This document shows, piece after piece, positions 11,336 to 24,586 of a stretch of 64,000 bases of DNA. The position numbers were made by a program, and so were the translations under genes. The stretch lies in NCBI GenBank assembly GCA_015501075.1, contig JADNYJ010000030.1, forward strand, positions 124,001 through 188,000, read 5' to 3'. Source of the stretch: Gymnopilus junonius (Eukaryota > Basidiomycota > Agaricomycetes > Agaricales > Galerinaceae). The notes beneath the pieces are model-generated. The model saw only the letters and a list, made by a program, of their open reading frames with translations, had not been told where the DNA came from and ran no database searches. The first letter of the stretch is position 1; every line of letters starts with the position of its first letter.

Positions 11336-13842
11336 TGCGTGAAAAGGTGACCGAACTTTTCAGCAAAATGATGGGTTTAAATATGTCAAATTAGAATCTT
11401 GCGCCAGAGATTAGGGAACGAACATTCTTGACACTTCTGAGAGACAATCTTCCCAAATCAGTTTTCTCCATTTGGGTCATCTGTGTTGGTGAATTCTTCG
11501 CCAATGAAATCTGTAATTTAGATTTGGCATTGACTGCCGACACTTGGCGAAGGGGTGCCGATACTGGAACAAAAAACAGTGGCCTGCGCGTAACTAATAT
11601 CCTTTCTATTTCGCAGTTCAGTCGTCGGAGGTGTTCTTGCCTCAAGTGGCCCCTAATTTCTGATCAGCTGGTCAATTTTTGAAGCCAGTAAGAGGTCGAG
11701 GTGTATCATTTTCCTATCAACATTCCGTGGGCGCTAAAGGGAAACCAGTTGATCCACTGCATTATGGTATTGATGACTTTGTGGAATCACTTCTCGTAGT
11801 GTAATATCAAACATAAGACACCAAACAGTGGACAAGAGTCAGTATTCAGGTAAAAGATAACAATCAAAGATTCTAACCTGATTTGGGACAGACAACCTTG
11901 CCCAGCCACAAGTAGTCAATACCCAGTCTATCTCTCATATTAACCGGAACTCCATTGGATCAGATCCGGATCTCGCTATTCCTCCGTCCCCAATTGGCCT
12001 CTTGTAGTGCTCGATTGGTGCCACAGATCTTCGATTTTGACAGAGGCAGTGACATGAGGCAGAATCTGACAGAACTCTAGCCAGTAGCGATATTTCCTGA
12101 GCCTCATGCATCGTCGGAAAGGGGATATCATCAAAGAATCCCCCACCGGAATGAAAAGCGTCTTCGAGGTGGAGAAGGAAGGAACGTGCATATGCCATCC
12201 TCCGTGAAGCGGTGTGTGGTCACTGGTGGAAGCGAAAATTAAATCCCGCCAATCAGGGAAAGCTCGGAAGGTCAATGATGTCAGAATTTCTCAACACCGA
12301 AGAACAGCTCGACTTGAATGTTGCTTGTGGGCTTTGGGCTGATAATCGGTACTCAACTTGGTTCGAAAACCGAGACGGGGTGAGTGGGAATTGTAGAGCT
12401 CCAGAGCCAAGCAAGTTCAAATAAACGGTTCGTCCAATGTGCACGCGAGTGCTCAGTGCTCAGGCCTCCTCAATGCTGGAAAAGTTTTGGTCCTCAGTTT
12501 TTGTACTGCCAACTATGACTCCTGGAACGACTGACCTTTCTGGAGCACGCTTAGCTGGCATGTGAGACCGATTCCACGAGAGAGTAACCACAAAGGCTCT
12601 CAGACATTTCTTGTCCTCAGTTGTGGCGCCTCAGGCGATGTAATTCTTTGTACCTGGAACATCAACGCATTGAGAAGAACTGGAGATCATTCCAGGCGAA
12701 TAACGCAGACGCAGTCCCTACTGCGGCACGGAGTAAATACATATTTCGTTTGCAGACATGCTAAATTTCCAGGGCTTTGGATCTTGTCTTTTGTTATCAT
12801 CTGCAACTTTTGCATGACCATGAACCTCAGATTTCTTCTGCTCCTGTTCGCTTCGTTCGAGGGTACTCCTTTTCGACCTTCAAAGCTGCCTAGAAGAAAA
12901 AACGCAAGGAATATTCCGCGGCCATACGGAGTACAAGACGGTCCGTTTCTAATGGGTCGCATTTTTATCCCCCTCCCACCAGCACCCTGGATAAGATCCT
13001 ATGACAGGGCATATTTTTTGAATTTGAAATCCAGAAGAAAGTCTGGGTTTGGTGCATGCCTGGCATTTTTGTTTTTAGATCAGTAGAACTGGTTTATTAC
13101 CTATGTTATGTGGAGTTACAGCCAACCGTCCTCCCCTTTTTTTCTAATCATTTAATTCTTCCTGCTGGTCCTACAAAGTCCCACACCATCGGTCGAGCTC
13201 GTATGGTACCCGAGCTAAAATGTTTCTGCTTGATTTTTTCCTGCTTTCCGAGTCGGAGCCGTAGGCGCCGCCGGGCGGGGATCTTATGTACTTACCCTCA
13301 GGCTCCGTCGTGCTTCAACGCGGCATTTGCTCAATCCGGCCTTTCTTCGGGGTTAACGAAATCCACTCTGTTTAATCTACAGACTTGTATCGCCTAAGTG
13401 TGAATGAAATAAACACAGAATCAGTGCAAGCACAGTATGTAGTAGCTCTTGAATTATGCTGAACAAGAATATTACAATCGTGCAAAATTTCCGATATCCC
13501 CAAGCGAGCAAGCGAAGTGTCAATCGCAAACAAGACAAATATCGGGTGCCTAGTAAAGGGCTGGGAAATGATAGGACCCTCGATGCCTACCCATGTCCAC
13601 GGCTTAGGGAAGCAGAAAAATATTCACGAGCAGATAGGAGAGAATTACAACAGAATCAACTCACGAAAATTTGGAGTATGTAAAAGAAGAAACTCGATTA
13701 AAGTAATCGTTCAAAAATTTGAGGTATCAGTTTAGAAATACTGGTTTTTGAGTGGCAATTGTTCTTGAACTTCAATCCGTAATAAATTTGCAAAGGACGG
13801 GTGTGGTCACCAAAGGGTCACTCAATGCAAACTCAATGCCGA
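11336..13842. other. Long intergenic stretch without a supported gene
   Basis: Contains an 84-codon minus-strand frame (11645-11391), overlapping minus-strand frames at 11935-12444 that read like a decayed protein (two competing frames through 11976-12198), and a 174-codon plus-strand frame (12562-13086). None shows a family motif, a clean splice structure or consistent reading. The 11.9-12.4 kb part could be a gene relic. The remainder looks like promoter and spacer DNA. Confidence 0.4.
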
Positions 13843-13843
13843 G

Positions 13844-13863
13844 TATATAACACAGATATAAAT
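13844..13863 (+). promoter_or_regulatory. Candidate TATA elements of the WDR5-like gene
   Basis: TATATAA at 13844-13850 and ATATAAAT at 13856-13863 lie about 100-120 bp upstream of the start codon at 13963. That spacing allows a short 5' UTR. Supported by sequence and position only. Confidence 0.35.
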
Positions 13864-13962
13864 AGAACCAAATAACGGTCTCGGGCGATCTCTGAGGGCT
13901 CTCAGCGCCGTCGACGACAGCGATCACGAGTAAAATTAAAATCTACACCTAGTCTACGATCA

Positions 13963-15479
13963 ATGGATCCATTAGCTGGAATGGACGATTCATCAACTGA
14001 CGATGAAACTACGTCTCAAACAACCGAGGACGATCCTCAAGTTCCTGAAAATCAGCCACCGCAACCACAAGCACCTCCACCGGGACCAGTACCCCAAGCT
14101 CCACCGACCGCTGCAATTGGACCTCGCGAAAGACCTCATTACTCACTACGACATACGCTCCGAGGTCATACACAATCGATATCAGCTGTAAAGTTCAGCC
14201 CGGATGGAAAACTACTTGCTTCTTGTGGTGAGTAAAATTTTTTATTTATTGCGCGTACATATCTCATAGACATCGACGGCATTTCTCGCTGAACAGGTGC
14301 AGAGACAGTGGTCAAAATTTGGTCTCCTGAAACTGGCGAATTCTTGAGGAATCTTATAGGGCATACTCAAGGGCTCTCGGACATTTCGTGGTCCTCTGAT
14401 AGTGTCTATCTTGCTTCGGCATCGGACGACACCACAATTCGGATATGGAACGTCGAAACAGTACGCTTCTAAGCCCTTCACGACATCAGCATACTGAAGC
14501 TCCTCCGGACAGGGTTTAACTCACAAGCTGCTCAAGGGTCATACGAAATGGGTGTTCTGTCTGAACTACAATACAGCTTCAAACCTTCTTGTCTCTGGTG
14601 GCTGCGATGGCGATGTTCGGATATGGAACACGGCGAGAGGTCCTTTTTTTCCTTCTCATTCTCATATCTCAGCTTTACTCATGTAAGGCGATCTCCCCAA
14701 GGGAAATGCATGAAAACGCTACACGCACATATGGACTATGTTACAGCGGTGCACTTCAACAGGGACGCGACTCTCATCGTTTCCTGTGCCTTGGATGGAC
14801 TCATGTGCGCTTTACTGTTTCGCAATCATATTGTTGTCCTACTGATCATTATTACTTTAGCCGAATATGGAATACAAGTGATGGGCAATGTTTGAAGACA
14901 CTTGCAGAGGGGCACGATGCCATTTGGTATGTGCCTTGCCACTTCATCTCATTCGATCACGAAGAGATATTAATGTTCATTTTTCGCAGTCAACACGTCC
15001 AATTTTCTCCAAATTCGAAATATATCCTCTCTACTGCACACGATAGCACTATTCGTCTTTGGGACTACCAAACGACTCGGTGTTTGAAAATTTACAAGGG
15101 CCACGTCAACGCAAAATACTGCATCTCCGCTTGCTTCAGCGTGACTGGTGGGAAATGGATCGTGGCTGGTAGTGAAGACCACAAAACTTATATCTGGGAC
15201 CTGCAAACAAGAGAGATTGTCCAAGTTCTGGAAGGTCACACAGGCAATTGTTTCTGTTTGCTTATTCCTTGGTCGTGAATCTGACTGTCTTAACCCCCCC
15301 CCCCCCCCAGATATTGTTGTCGCTGTGGCGGTGCGTCTCCTAATACCTTGACCTCGAATTTGTATTGAACTGACGCTGTCCAGACTCATCCAACTCAAAA
15401 CATGATCGCTACAGGCTCCATTGATTCTGATCTCGCTATCAGGATCTGGGTTGACCCAAGGCCGAGACCGTCAGCGTGA
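13963..15479 (+). CDS. WD40-repeat protein, WDR5/Swd3-like COMPASS subunit
   Basis: Seven-bladed beta-propeller resembling WDR5 (yeast Swd3), the scaffold subunit of the COMPASS/MLL histone H3K4 methyltransferase. Eight exons (13963-14227, 14297-14460, 14513-14639, 14702-14804, 14861-14926, 14990-15243, 15311-15330, 15384-15479) join to 365 codons, a multiple of three, giving 364 aa. A Pro/Gln-rich acidic N-tail (about 1-65) precedes repeats ending in the expected W-D/N signatures: [41 protein letters not shown] and IRIWVD. WDR5-diagnostic pieces are [12 protein letters not shown] and [16 protein letters not shown]. Intron 6 (15244-15310) begins GC and ends after 15 C residues, and exon 7 is only 20 nt. 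It converges with the TBC gene. Confidence 0.92.
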
Positions 15480-15696
15480 AATATGCAAAAAGTCGTCAAG
15501 TAGAGTGTTAAATAGCTGTCATCTATACTGTATTGTCCTTAATTCTTATACCCAGATGTATTACTAAATGTACATAGAACCTATCCTATGGAAGATTTTG
15601 AAAACGAGACACAAGGAAAAGCAAAGCAAGGCGAGAAAGGGACAAATGTAGCATAAGATGGCGTTCCGGTCCCGAATTTCCAGGAAGAGATCATTT

Positions 15697-18600
15697 CTAC
15701 TTCAAAGGCTCAGCATGCAAGAGATCTACAGCCCAGACAACGTCAGTTATGGCCGTTTAAACCTGCAAGACAAGGCTTACCGTTCGCCACAGCCTTATCG
15801 GCTTCGCTCAGACCTGAATCATGAGCTTCCAGAAAAGCATCGACCTGAAATAAAGCGAGAAACCATGTTTAGAGTAGGAGTACAATAAGTTATAGGAACT
15901 CACCTCATCCATAACTTGATCATCATGCCCATCCAAGACCTCATCCTCGTCGTCGTCGTCATCATCTCTGGCATCATCAATAGCAAAGGGTGTGCGTTCC
16001 ATAAGAGCAGCAGCGTTGACGGCTTGAAGCATCGGCATCGCAGACAAGCTGGCACTGTCGGGTACAATTGCATGAGTCTTGGGTAGTTCGAGCGTCGTGT
16101 TGACTGAAAGGGTTGAAGACGACGAAGTTGCGACAGTTGATGCAGCCGAAATACTACCCAGGCTAAGCCTAGATAACGACTTGCGCAGTGTCGGCGTGAG
16201 CAGCGATTCACGGGCTTTAGGTTCTTCCAATTTGGTATATCTCCCAATTGAGGGTTTGTTGACAACCTATAAATGAGATATTCAGTGAGACATGAGGACA
16301 CTCGACATGCACGCCAACCTGGTGCTTCCCGATCGTCTTCCCAATCTCATCCGTGAACATGTTGAACATCTTCTTGTTGCTATCGGTAGCGATCGACGAC
16401 CACAAATCGCCCAAAATCCCGTTGTGTGCAGAGGGTAGCTCCATCTCTGGCAGGGGTTGCAGCTTGAATGATTCTGAAAGATCGGTCTCAAAGAACGATT
16501 CTAACACTTCGTCGGCTAGGACGACCATGCGGAAACTAATCAAAAACAGTGAATTCTTGTAGGAAAATATATTGGCAGTAAGAAGGCACTGACGTGGCCA
16601 AGTTGAGATATGGCTGATTGGACGCTATTTGTGGTGACGAGCCGTCTTCAAAGGTGGTTTCCGGTTGAGGTAGGAGAGCGTCGCCATACTCGAAAGCATT
16701 CGTCATAAACCGACTGACAGCTCCCAGGTATGCGTCCCCAATTTCATATCGGAAGATAAACTGGTACCAGTTACATAAGCTCAGAAGCAGGAGGACAGGC
16801 TGAAAAGCTCACCAGGAACGACTCCGACAAGGTTAATACTTCATCTTTTGTCAAAAAGCCATCTTTGTTCTTGTCGTGGAGGTTGAAGAACCACTCGATG
16901 TTCTCCATCAGGTCGTTGAACATGACGCCATCAAGGCCAGAGACAAGATCCTAAATGAGCAGCAATGGTTCGATCAATAGCCTGTGTAAAAGGCTGTCAA
17001 CTAAACTAACCTGGAAAGACAAAGCACCATGGCAGCCTGTGTCCCAGAAGTAGAATAACCGATCTATGAATTCATGCTCTGCTACTTCACGGTCTATACG
17101 TTGCTACAACAAGGACGACAAATCATTAAACTGGCGGAAAAATAGGCAAAAGATGAAAGTCTGACCTGGAACCCATTCATAACGATCTTTTCATCCCTCG
17201 CCCACGACGCAATTTCACTAAGGAATTGCCTGAATGTCCTCAACCCGATCCTTGTTTCGGGCTTCTCCTCGTGTCCATCCCCTGTCGTAAACAGTGAAGG
17301 ACTAGGAGCAGCGGCCGGAGGAGGCGGGACGATGCACATAGCCTTGTATAGTGCATCATAAATAAGTCCGACCTGCTCTTTATTGAACCTGCCAAGAGAG
17401 CGCAAGTTGCGGACGGCGCCCCGTTTAGCAAAAGACTCGATGCTATGGATGATCTCTCCTCGGAAACGTCTGCGTTCGGAAAGGATGAGGTCTTCGGTGA
17501 TGACGGAGAATTCACGGAATGAGACGAGTAGAAGTTCTTGGAACACAGTGATTGCACGAGCTCGAGGATCTGACGAGGTTGGATGTGCTGAATGCCCAAG
17601 GGATGCAAAATAGTCTCTCATAAGACTGGAGTAAATGCAATGACTTGTCAGCGTCTTCTTGATTAATCGGGAAAAGACATACTTCAAGAATCCGCCGTCA
17701 TCTTGTATTTGGAGGAGTTGTTCTCCGTTGATCTTTAAGATTGCTAAATTTTTATCAGGCACAAAATCTATCAATTGGTTTCAAACCCACCTAGACTGGT
17801 GCGCCCGTGAGTAAAGCGTACGAGAACAGTAAAAGGCAACATACCCAACTTGAAACAATACTTTCGGGCCCATGCACAGGAAGCAATCTACGATGCGGAA
17901 GGCGAAGACCATAGGCATACTGTTGATATATCTGTAGAGATATCAGAAAACATGACCATCATCGATACAATGCCAGAACTCACAAACTCAAGAACCACGG
18001 CAAAGAAGCCACTGATAATTGAACGTCCACCAGTTGGAAATGTTCATGGATGATAGGAAGATGTTTCTGTACCAAAGATTCGAAGACTCGTTGATCAAGC
18101 AGCGTTCCATGCATCGATGGCCTAGCATAGGTGTAAATGGGATGTGGTCCTGCTTTCAAGGACAATCTTACGCGTAGTATCCTGGAAGTAAACGACCACA
18201 TAGAACCTCTAGTAGCCAGAATGCTTGTTCCTCCGACATGTAACTGAAGAAGACGTTAGTAGATTGTACATGTACAACATTCAACATCAGATCTTACATT
18301 AAGATAGCCGCTGTAAGGATATTCATTGCCTGTCAGAGCAAAATTATCAGCTAGTGACCAGACAGCGATTACCAGAAACCTCAGGAACCTGACAATATCC
18401 CAATTCAGGATTCTTGTATGAATACGCCCTTAAGACGCGACGAAGGGCATTGATTCCTTCTTCTGATTGGTATCCAGCATATTCAGGTAAACTTCGGTGT
18501 AGATCCTTTTCTATATCATCCGTGCTCGTGTTAGTCGTTCCCTTGTTCTCTTCAAGTAGCCGCTCGTAATATCCAGGATTTGAGAAGCGGAGGTAAATGG

Positions 18601-19597
18601 AACCTGATAGCGTTTCCCACATCTCTCCTCGTAGGCGATTGGGAAGTCCTACTTGGACGAGACGCGTGCATTGTGGGTAGCGGAGGAGAGTTAAGTTGCG
18701 GCCATGGTCTGAAGATCTGTTAGAAGATATTCTGATGGAAAGTAATTTGAGAGCCCACTTCGTAGGTACGTCGTCCATAACTTGATTTTCGAAGCTTCTC
18801 GTAATCTGCGCAGCTTTGAGAATGAGGATGGAGGAATAGTTTACTACGTGGACGCACTTTTTGGCGTCTCCAGGGAACTTAAACTTCAAGCCAAGTCCAC
18901 CATGATAACTAACGTCTTGGATGCTCCCGTCCTTTTCGTCCGTTATCAAACTCCCATCTTCGTGCTCATTATCCGCAGCATTAGAACAGTCGGATACTAG
19001 GACCTCGGAGTAACATGTCTTCGCGAAACTCTTGACTTGTTTCATTTGACCGCGTTGCAACTCGACCTTGAGAGCGTCACGGAGTATCGAGCAGAAAAGA
19101 TCGGCCGTTGGGCGCAAGGATGTTAGTTGCACGATCTAACCTTGAGGTTAGCAATGCCCAGGGTAATTCAAATTTATAAATCGAACTGACGATCTTCATG
19201 CCGTGCCATGTTAGCAGACTTAAAGCATAAACCCCCGCACGCGCATTGAGTCGTTCCACCCGGCGAATTGTGGAAAGGGGTATTGTAAACCGTACAGACT
19301 TTTTATCCAAAGAAGAGAACGCCAGATAAGGAGGCATTATATGCAATTTCCCTGCCTAGAGGCGAAAACAACACAATCAGCATGGCACCTTGCATAGTAG
19401 GGTGAACTGCATCTCACATATGAGTCCTCTTCCTCTCCCAGACTAAGGACGGCGTTGATATCCATTTTGTCCTGTTCATCGTTTTGGCTGCTGCCCTCTA
19501 CTGACAGATCCAGTGACGGAATAGAAAAGAATATTTCCGTTAGCTGTTCCTTAGTAGGCTCCTTGAAATGACGCAGTGCTGTTGAGATGATGGACAT
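15697..19597 (-). CDS. GRAM-TBC-EF-hand RabGAP (TBC1D8/TBC1D9, Gyp2-like)
   Basis: Rab GTPase-activating protein acting at membranes. Starting from the ATG at 19597 there is a short N-terminus, then a GRAM domain (GKLHIMPPYLAFSS, FTIPLSTIRRVERLNA; 19350-19140). A charged linker is followed by the TBC domain (about 18720-17300), which has the arginine finger in IEKDLHR and the glutamine finger in the GYCQ motif, the latter split by an intron near 18387. Further TBC blocks are LYINSMPM-type and FRIVDCF-type sequence. An EF-hand follows with loop DKNKDGFLTKDE (about 16880-16850). The C-terminus is Ser-rich and contains a strongly acidic run (about 15990-15930). The gene has many short introns. 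The order GRAM-TBC-EF-hand is that of the TBC1D8/9 group. It is convergent with the WDR5-like gene, about 220 bp apart. Confidence 0.88.
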
Positions 19598-20864
19598 GAT
19601 TGGATGCCCCTTTTTGCCAGAGCACTGGTGGCCGAGATATACTGTGCAGAAAAGCGGTCGACCTCAGTGTGTTCTAGCCGTGGAAATCGTTGTCGTTGGT
19701 GTCCAAAACTGTTGTACAAGGCAAAGATCAGAACGAACCAACGGTGCCGCCATCCTTCCCCTTTCGTCAGGCCAGGTTCTTGGCCCGTGACTGCACTTGC
19801 TCTTCACCACCACATTGCAAATTCCAATTCCAATTGCACAACCTGCTCAGTCATTAAATAATGGCAAATAAAAATGCTAACAAAGTCCGCTCATACTCAA
19901 TGCTGTCTCAAAGCAATTATGCGTTCAATTCAGCCTTCATTAAAGCACTTTTTCCTCGGCCAGAACAGCCTTCGGAACGGTGCCGAGGTGGCTTGGGACC
20001 AGCTTCGCGCTTACATAGTTTTTGCGGGTTCAGCGGACGTGTCCTTGGATGAAATTGCGGGCTGAAAGTCTAGTACTTATGCTACACAAATTGCACTCTT
20101 TGTAGAGTAGCAGTAGCGAAGCCGGCGCACGCGTCTCAATATGTTGAGTTACATAGGGGCCAACATTTTACCAACATTACGACGTGTCACTGACAAGGCA
20201 TGACTACTTCCATAGAGCTCAGCCATGTAGGTAACCCGCAGTGAATAAAATGCTTTCGGAGACCTTGTTTTACACACCTTTGGTGACCTTGTTAGACTAT
20301 GATATACTGCTAAGGTGGGAAGAAGATCATCCTGCCGATGTCACAAACAAGCACATCTGGGCAGTGTAAATAATTGATAACCTGTGCAGCTTATAAGGCG
20401 ACTCTGGGGAATTGATCACCAACGCGGTTCAAAGTCATTCCGTAGGTGAAGAAGCCTTATTGAGCCTGAGGCCCTTGAGGATAGATGGACAAACGGAGCG
20501 ATAACTGAGGAAGACTAGTCAGCAGTCAGGGTTTTGGACAGACAGAATTCACAACTATTACCAAAGGTGAGGTGAACAAAGATATTTCTCAATATGTTTC
20601 CTGCTAGAAAGCGGCGATCAGTCTTCCAATGCAAAACAGATGATGGGTATATCGAGATGAGGTAAACAAGATAGAACAAGGCTCTTGTATGGTTGAGTCA
20701 GAGTTAATTGATGGTGGTGGAAGAAAAGGTCGATCTGTGTAGAAAAGCTTTATTTCTTCAGGGGTGGGGTATAGCCTTGCTTCTCCTTAGAGACCGCTGT
20801 AAATCGATGATCAGTATATAGAGCCAGATCAGCTGATACCCTAACGGGCATCATAGAAGGGGTA
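19598..20864. other. Intergenic, no gene supported
   Basis: Upstream region of the TBC gene and downstream region of the phospholipase C gene. Short overlapping plus-strand frames at 19587-20065 show no family resemblance. Nothing repetitive beyond a pair of short GACCTTGTT direct repeats near 20260-20290 was seen. Confidence 0.4.
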
Positions 20865-23800
20865 TCATGGCGGATTCCTGGGTGTAACATTAATCTTCAC
20901 AAAAAGGGTCGAAAACAAGTACTGAGATAACTGCGAATCATGTAGAGGTAAATGACGATATCCTGCAAAAAAAAAACGGACGACAGTTAGCAGCGCATCC
21001 TGCGGCAGAAATACAAAAATATGGAAAGAAAGAGATGATAACAATAATCTAAACTCACCATGCTGCAAACTGCCCAAAGAAGCACAATACACCGCGAGAG
21101 GCTCATCCCCTTCAGCACCCTCCTGCCTTACCACGAACCTAACAAAATCAAATCCATAACATCCCCAACGCAATCAAACGGAATCCGTAGTTTCTCCTCC
21201 CACACGGGGTTCCACCCGTTCTTCCTCACCGCTGACGTCCGTGCCGATATAGCACGTCCTGGCAGGGAAGCTGCACTAGAGCCAGCCACCCCAGGAAGGG
21301 CGATAGGTAAAAGTGTGGCAGCTGCTGCGTGAGCTGCGACTGCAGTCAGACGAGGGGGATCGTCATCGGGTGACTTATGTGGTCCTGCCGCGGTTCTTTC
21401 CTTTTCTTTCTCTTTTGACTTTGCATCAGCCACCACCGGCCAATCGGGCACGTGAAGCGTCACTTCGACAAACGGGTCCACAATCGCTTTCTCTGGCACT
21501 TCGTGTCCTGAGGCATCTTTCGGTCGGGGTAGTTGCTGCGCCGAGATGATAGTGATTACAAAGTCATGCAGTGTCCTTTTGGAGAGGCGTTCCTTCTGTG
21601 CCAGTCGAATGGCGTCAGGCTTCAGGACGTACCCCGATCGCCCATTACGTTGGAACATCGCATGGTTGATCATATATCCCAGGTCTTTTAAGCATTTTCA
21701 GAATGAAATCACGGGAAGTGATAGTAGGAGAATCACTAACCAAAGGTTTGCCAATTGATAGCTACCAACTGAGCACCGCCAGCCCAAAAACGATGGGGCT
21801 CATAATTCGTCGAACTCAACCTCATTCCCTTTGGATACGTCCTCACCAAATGCGTCTTGGTATGCTTGATGAGATCCCACATTCCAAACCTCAGCTGTTT
21901 GTTCGCCATATTCTCCGACAATGAGAACACATGGTGAGGAGCATACTGCGATTCTTCCTTCTTGTTAATCCCGCGGAACTTGACTCCAACGGTGTACACT
22001 AGCAGCGCCAGGAGGGCTGGCGACATTTTGGGTTTCGGCTTGGGTGGCTGACGATCCGAGCTAGCGTCGGAAGCATGCAGCTTTGATGAGCTGGATGAGG
22101 ATGAGGAAGGTGAGGATATGACCGAGATGGACGGTGGCAACGGCACTTGAGCTAGAACAGGCGGCATTGACACTGTCACTGGCACGGACGGGGGGCTGGA
22201 AAGCATGGGTTCATTTGCTAATGTCGAGCTTTTACCTACGCTCCTAACGCGCCTTAGGATATTAATTCGTGTTTTTGCTAGTTGGTCTGTAAAGGTAAAA
22301 ATCAGGTAAAGGTCAGGGTAGGATAGGACGAAAACGGACCTTTCACGATTGACTCGGAAATCTGCTTTTGACTTTTTTTCACGACCTCTTCGGTACTGAT
22401 CCATCCAAGGCCAGCACCCTTCATCGATTCAAAGAACATATCTGAATCCGTCGAAGATGACGGGTCAGATGTATACGGGGAAGAACTTCCTCCCGTATCA
22501 CTGTCGACCGTTTCTGACCTTCCAAGGTTCAAATCCTTTGTCTTCAGCAGAATCTTGCCTTTAAGTTCTTCAGGGCTCGGCAAATGCTCAATCCTCTCCC
22601 TAACACTCGCGCTACCCTGAGGAACAACCGGAAACCTGACCAAAGAATCTCCAAACTCCTTGATCATGATCTCCGCTATCATATCTTGACCCGCGAGTCC
22701 ACAATGCACCTCAGCAGATATGACGATAGGATAAGGCGACGCGACGAAGCCGTACTTCGCGATCGTCTGACAGACCTCACGTAGAGAGACTTTGGAAGTG
22801 AAGGTCTTGCCATGGAATATCATCGGTTCTAGTTCACCGTCGTAAATATCTACTGTGAACAAGGACGTGCAATGGTTAGTTCGTTGAGTGATGAAAGAGA
22901 TTATGTATTTACGTTCAACGCTGCGACAGCTGTGCAGTAAGGCCCTGATGTAACCCTCAATCGTACTGACGCCCACTAGTTGATGCCCCACTAGGTAGGT
23001 ATTGTGCGACGAGGAGATAAAATACTCTGGTAGAGGACGCGTCATATCTTGCCATGTATCTTTATGTTGGTCTGCAAAGGCTGAGTTGTCGGGAGAAAGG
23101 AGGAATGACGTAAATCCTTCTGTTGTCACTTCATTTGTGGAGGGGCCCTCGAGTGAAGTCGATGATCTAGCGTATTTGTTAAATATTTTCAGTAGTTCAG
23201 AGGACGGCAGTGTTGACTGCGAAGAAAAGACAATGATCAGAATTGGCAGGACAGGAAAGGGAAATTGTACCGACTTCCTGTCTCTCCCTCATGAACGTCT
23301 CAAATACTCTAAAATTCAAGATTCCGCCATTCCTTGTCTTCAACTTATTGTACAGCTTGTCGACCTCAGGCCTTGCTTTAAGAAGCTTCACGAACCTACG
23401 AAAGTCATCAAAGTCAAGGAAATGACGCCTTTGAGTGTCGACTTGCTGCCAGCACAAATGTAGACAATGAATTAGACAAGCACACGACCACGAAGAACAA
23501 CTGGACCGACCGTGAAAAGCCTCAACAAGTCTGCAGAGTTTGAATTGATGTTAAGCCTTCTGCAAAGTTTTTCCACTTCTTCAAAAGTAAGCTTCTGGTC
23601 CTTTTCCTCATTCGCACCCTTCCAGTAGTGTTTCTCCCATAATGCTTGCCGCATCTCTACGTTTCCTAGACCTCGCATGAGCTCAAGGCGAATAGCATGC
23701 AAGTCACGGAGCGTGCGACCCCACATGCGAAAGACATCCTTGGTGGCTGCAATGAGGTGGAGTGTTTTGTAATTTCCGTCGAGGAGGTAGACAATGGTGA

Positions 23801-24493
23801 GCCAACGGTCTTGGTAATCTTGAGATAGCTGGAACTGTTCGCGGTAGTAACGAGCATCATCGCCTGACCGGATCTCTTTGATGTTTTCAATTGGAACTGG
23901 GAAGATTGAGCGCTCTATACACTACAGAACAGGTGTAATTCAAGGGTGCACGTACTTATTTTGTGCTTTTTGGACTCCCAAACGATTTGTCCAAGGTCGG
24001 CATCCAGACGAAACACGAACCTCTTGTGTTTCTTCAGGGAGACCTTCGTCATCGGCGTGCCCTGCTGTAATAGCTGCGGAACTATCACATTTCCTACTGC
24101 ATGTGAGAAGGGCCCTGCTTCTGTTTGAGAAGACTCTGAAATTTCCGGCTCCGCCCTGTCATCGTTATCCAAGACCTTAGGTACGACCGCTTGTACCGAA
24201 GTCGTCTCCACGGCGTGTATGCTAGCAGACCCTCCAGTAGAAAGGTCGGTCATTGACTTCGAATGTCCATTCTGGAGCTTCTTCCCTGACTGTGAGGTCG
24301 TTACGGGGTGTCCATTCAGGGATTTGGAGCGTCCCAAGTCGAAGGTGTTCGAGCGACGAGTCCTGAAACTGAAGAACTTGCGCCTGATGGATGCAGCAAA
24401 ACTACTTGCCGTCGGAGTCGAGCCCGGGGGCAATGTTAGTCTGCGCCCGTGGATGTCACCGGCATCGCTGAGCCCCTGCCCATTACTAGGCAT
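20865..24493 (-). CDS. plc1: Phosphoinositide-specific phospholipase C, apparent frameshift in C2 domain
   Basis: Hydrolyses PtdIns(4,5)P2 to IP3 and diacylglycerol. From the ATG at 24493: Ser/Thr/basic N-tail, PH-like region (KKHKRFVFRLDADLGQIVWESKKHK through IPVPIENIKEIRSG), EF-hand-like repeats (LTFEEVEKLCRRL), X domain with both catalytic histidines (SSHNTYL; MIFHGKTFTSK) and VISAEVHCG. A Ser/Pro-rich X-Y linker follows (about 22500-22020), then the Y domain (YAPHHVFSLSE, YPKGMRLSSTNYEP, GAQLVAINWQT). The C2 domain contains a long Lys/Ala-rich insertion. In C2, coding shifts between the frame ending DVMDLI and the frame starting VRFVVRQEG at about 21140-21150 with no usable intron. A lost T in a four-T run would explain it. 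Everything else is intact, so a sequencing error is a real alternative. The end at 20865 follows NVTPRNPP. Confidence 0.9.
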
Positions 24494-24586
24494 TTGGTTG
24501 GGGACAAAACTGTGATTAATATAAAAATAGCTATAATTTAATAAGACAACAGATATTATGATGGAGTAATTATCTTGCTCCAGTAT

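Noticed and set aside
11935..12444. Possible decayed gene on the minus strand
   Set aside because: Two competing frames read equally well and no motif decides between them; left as an unassigned stretch.
12562..13086. 174-codon plus-strand frame
   Set aside because: Random-looking composition with no motif; the antisense frame at 12687-12962 is also open.
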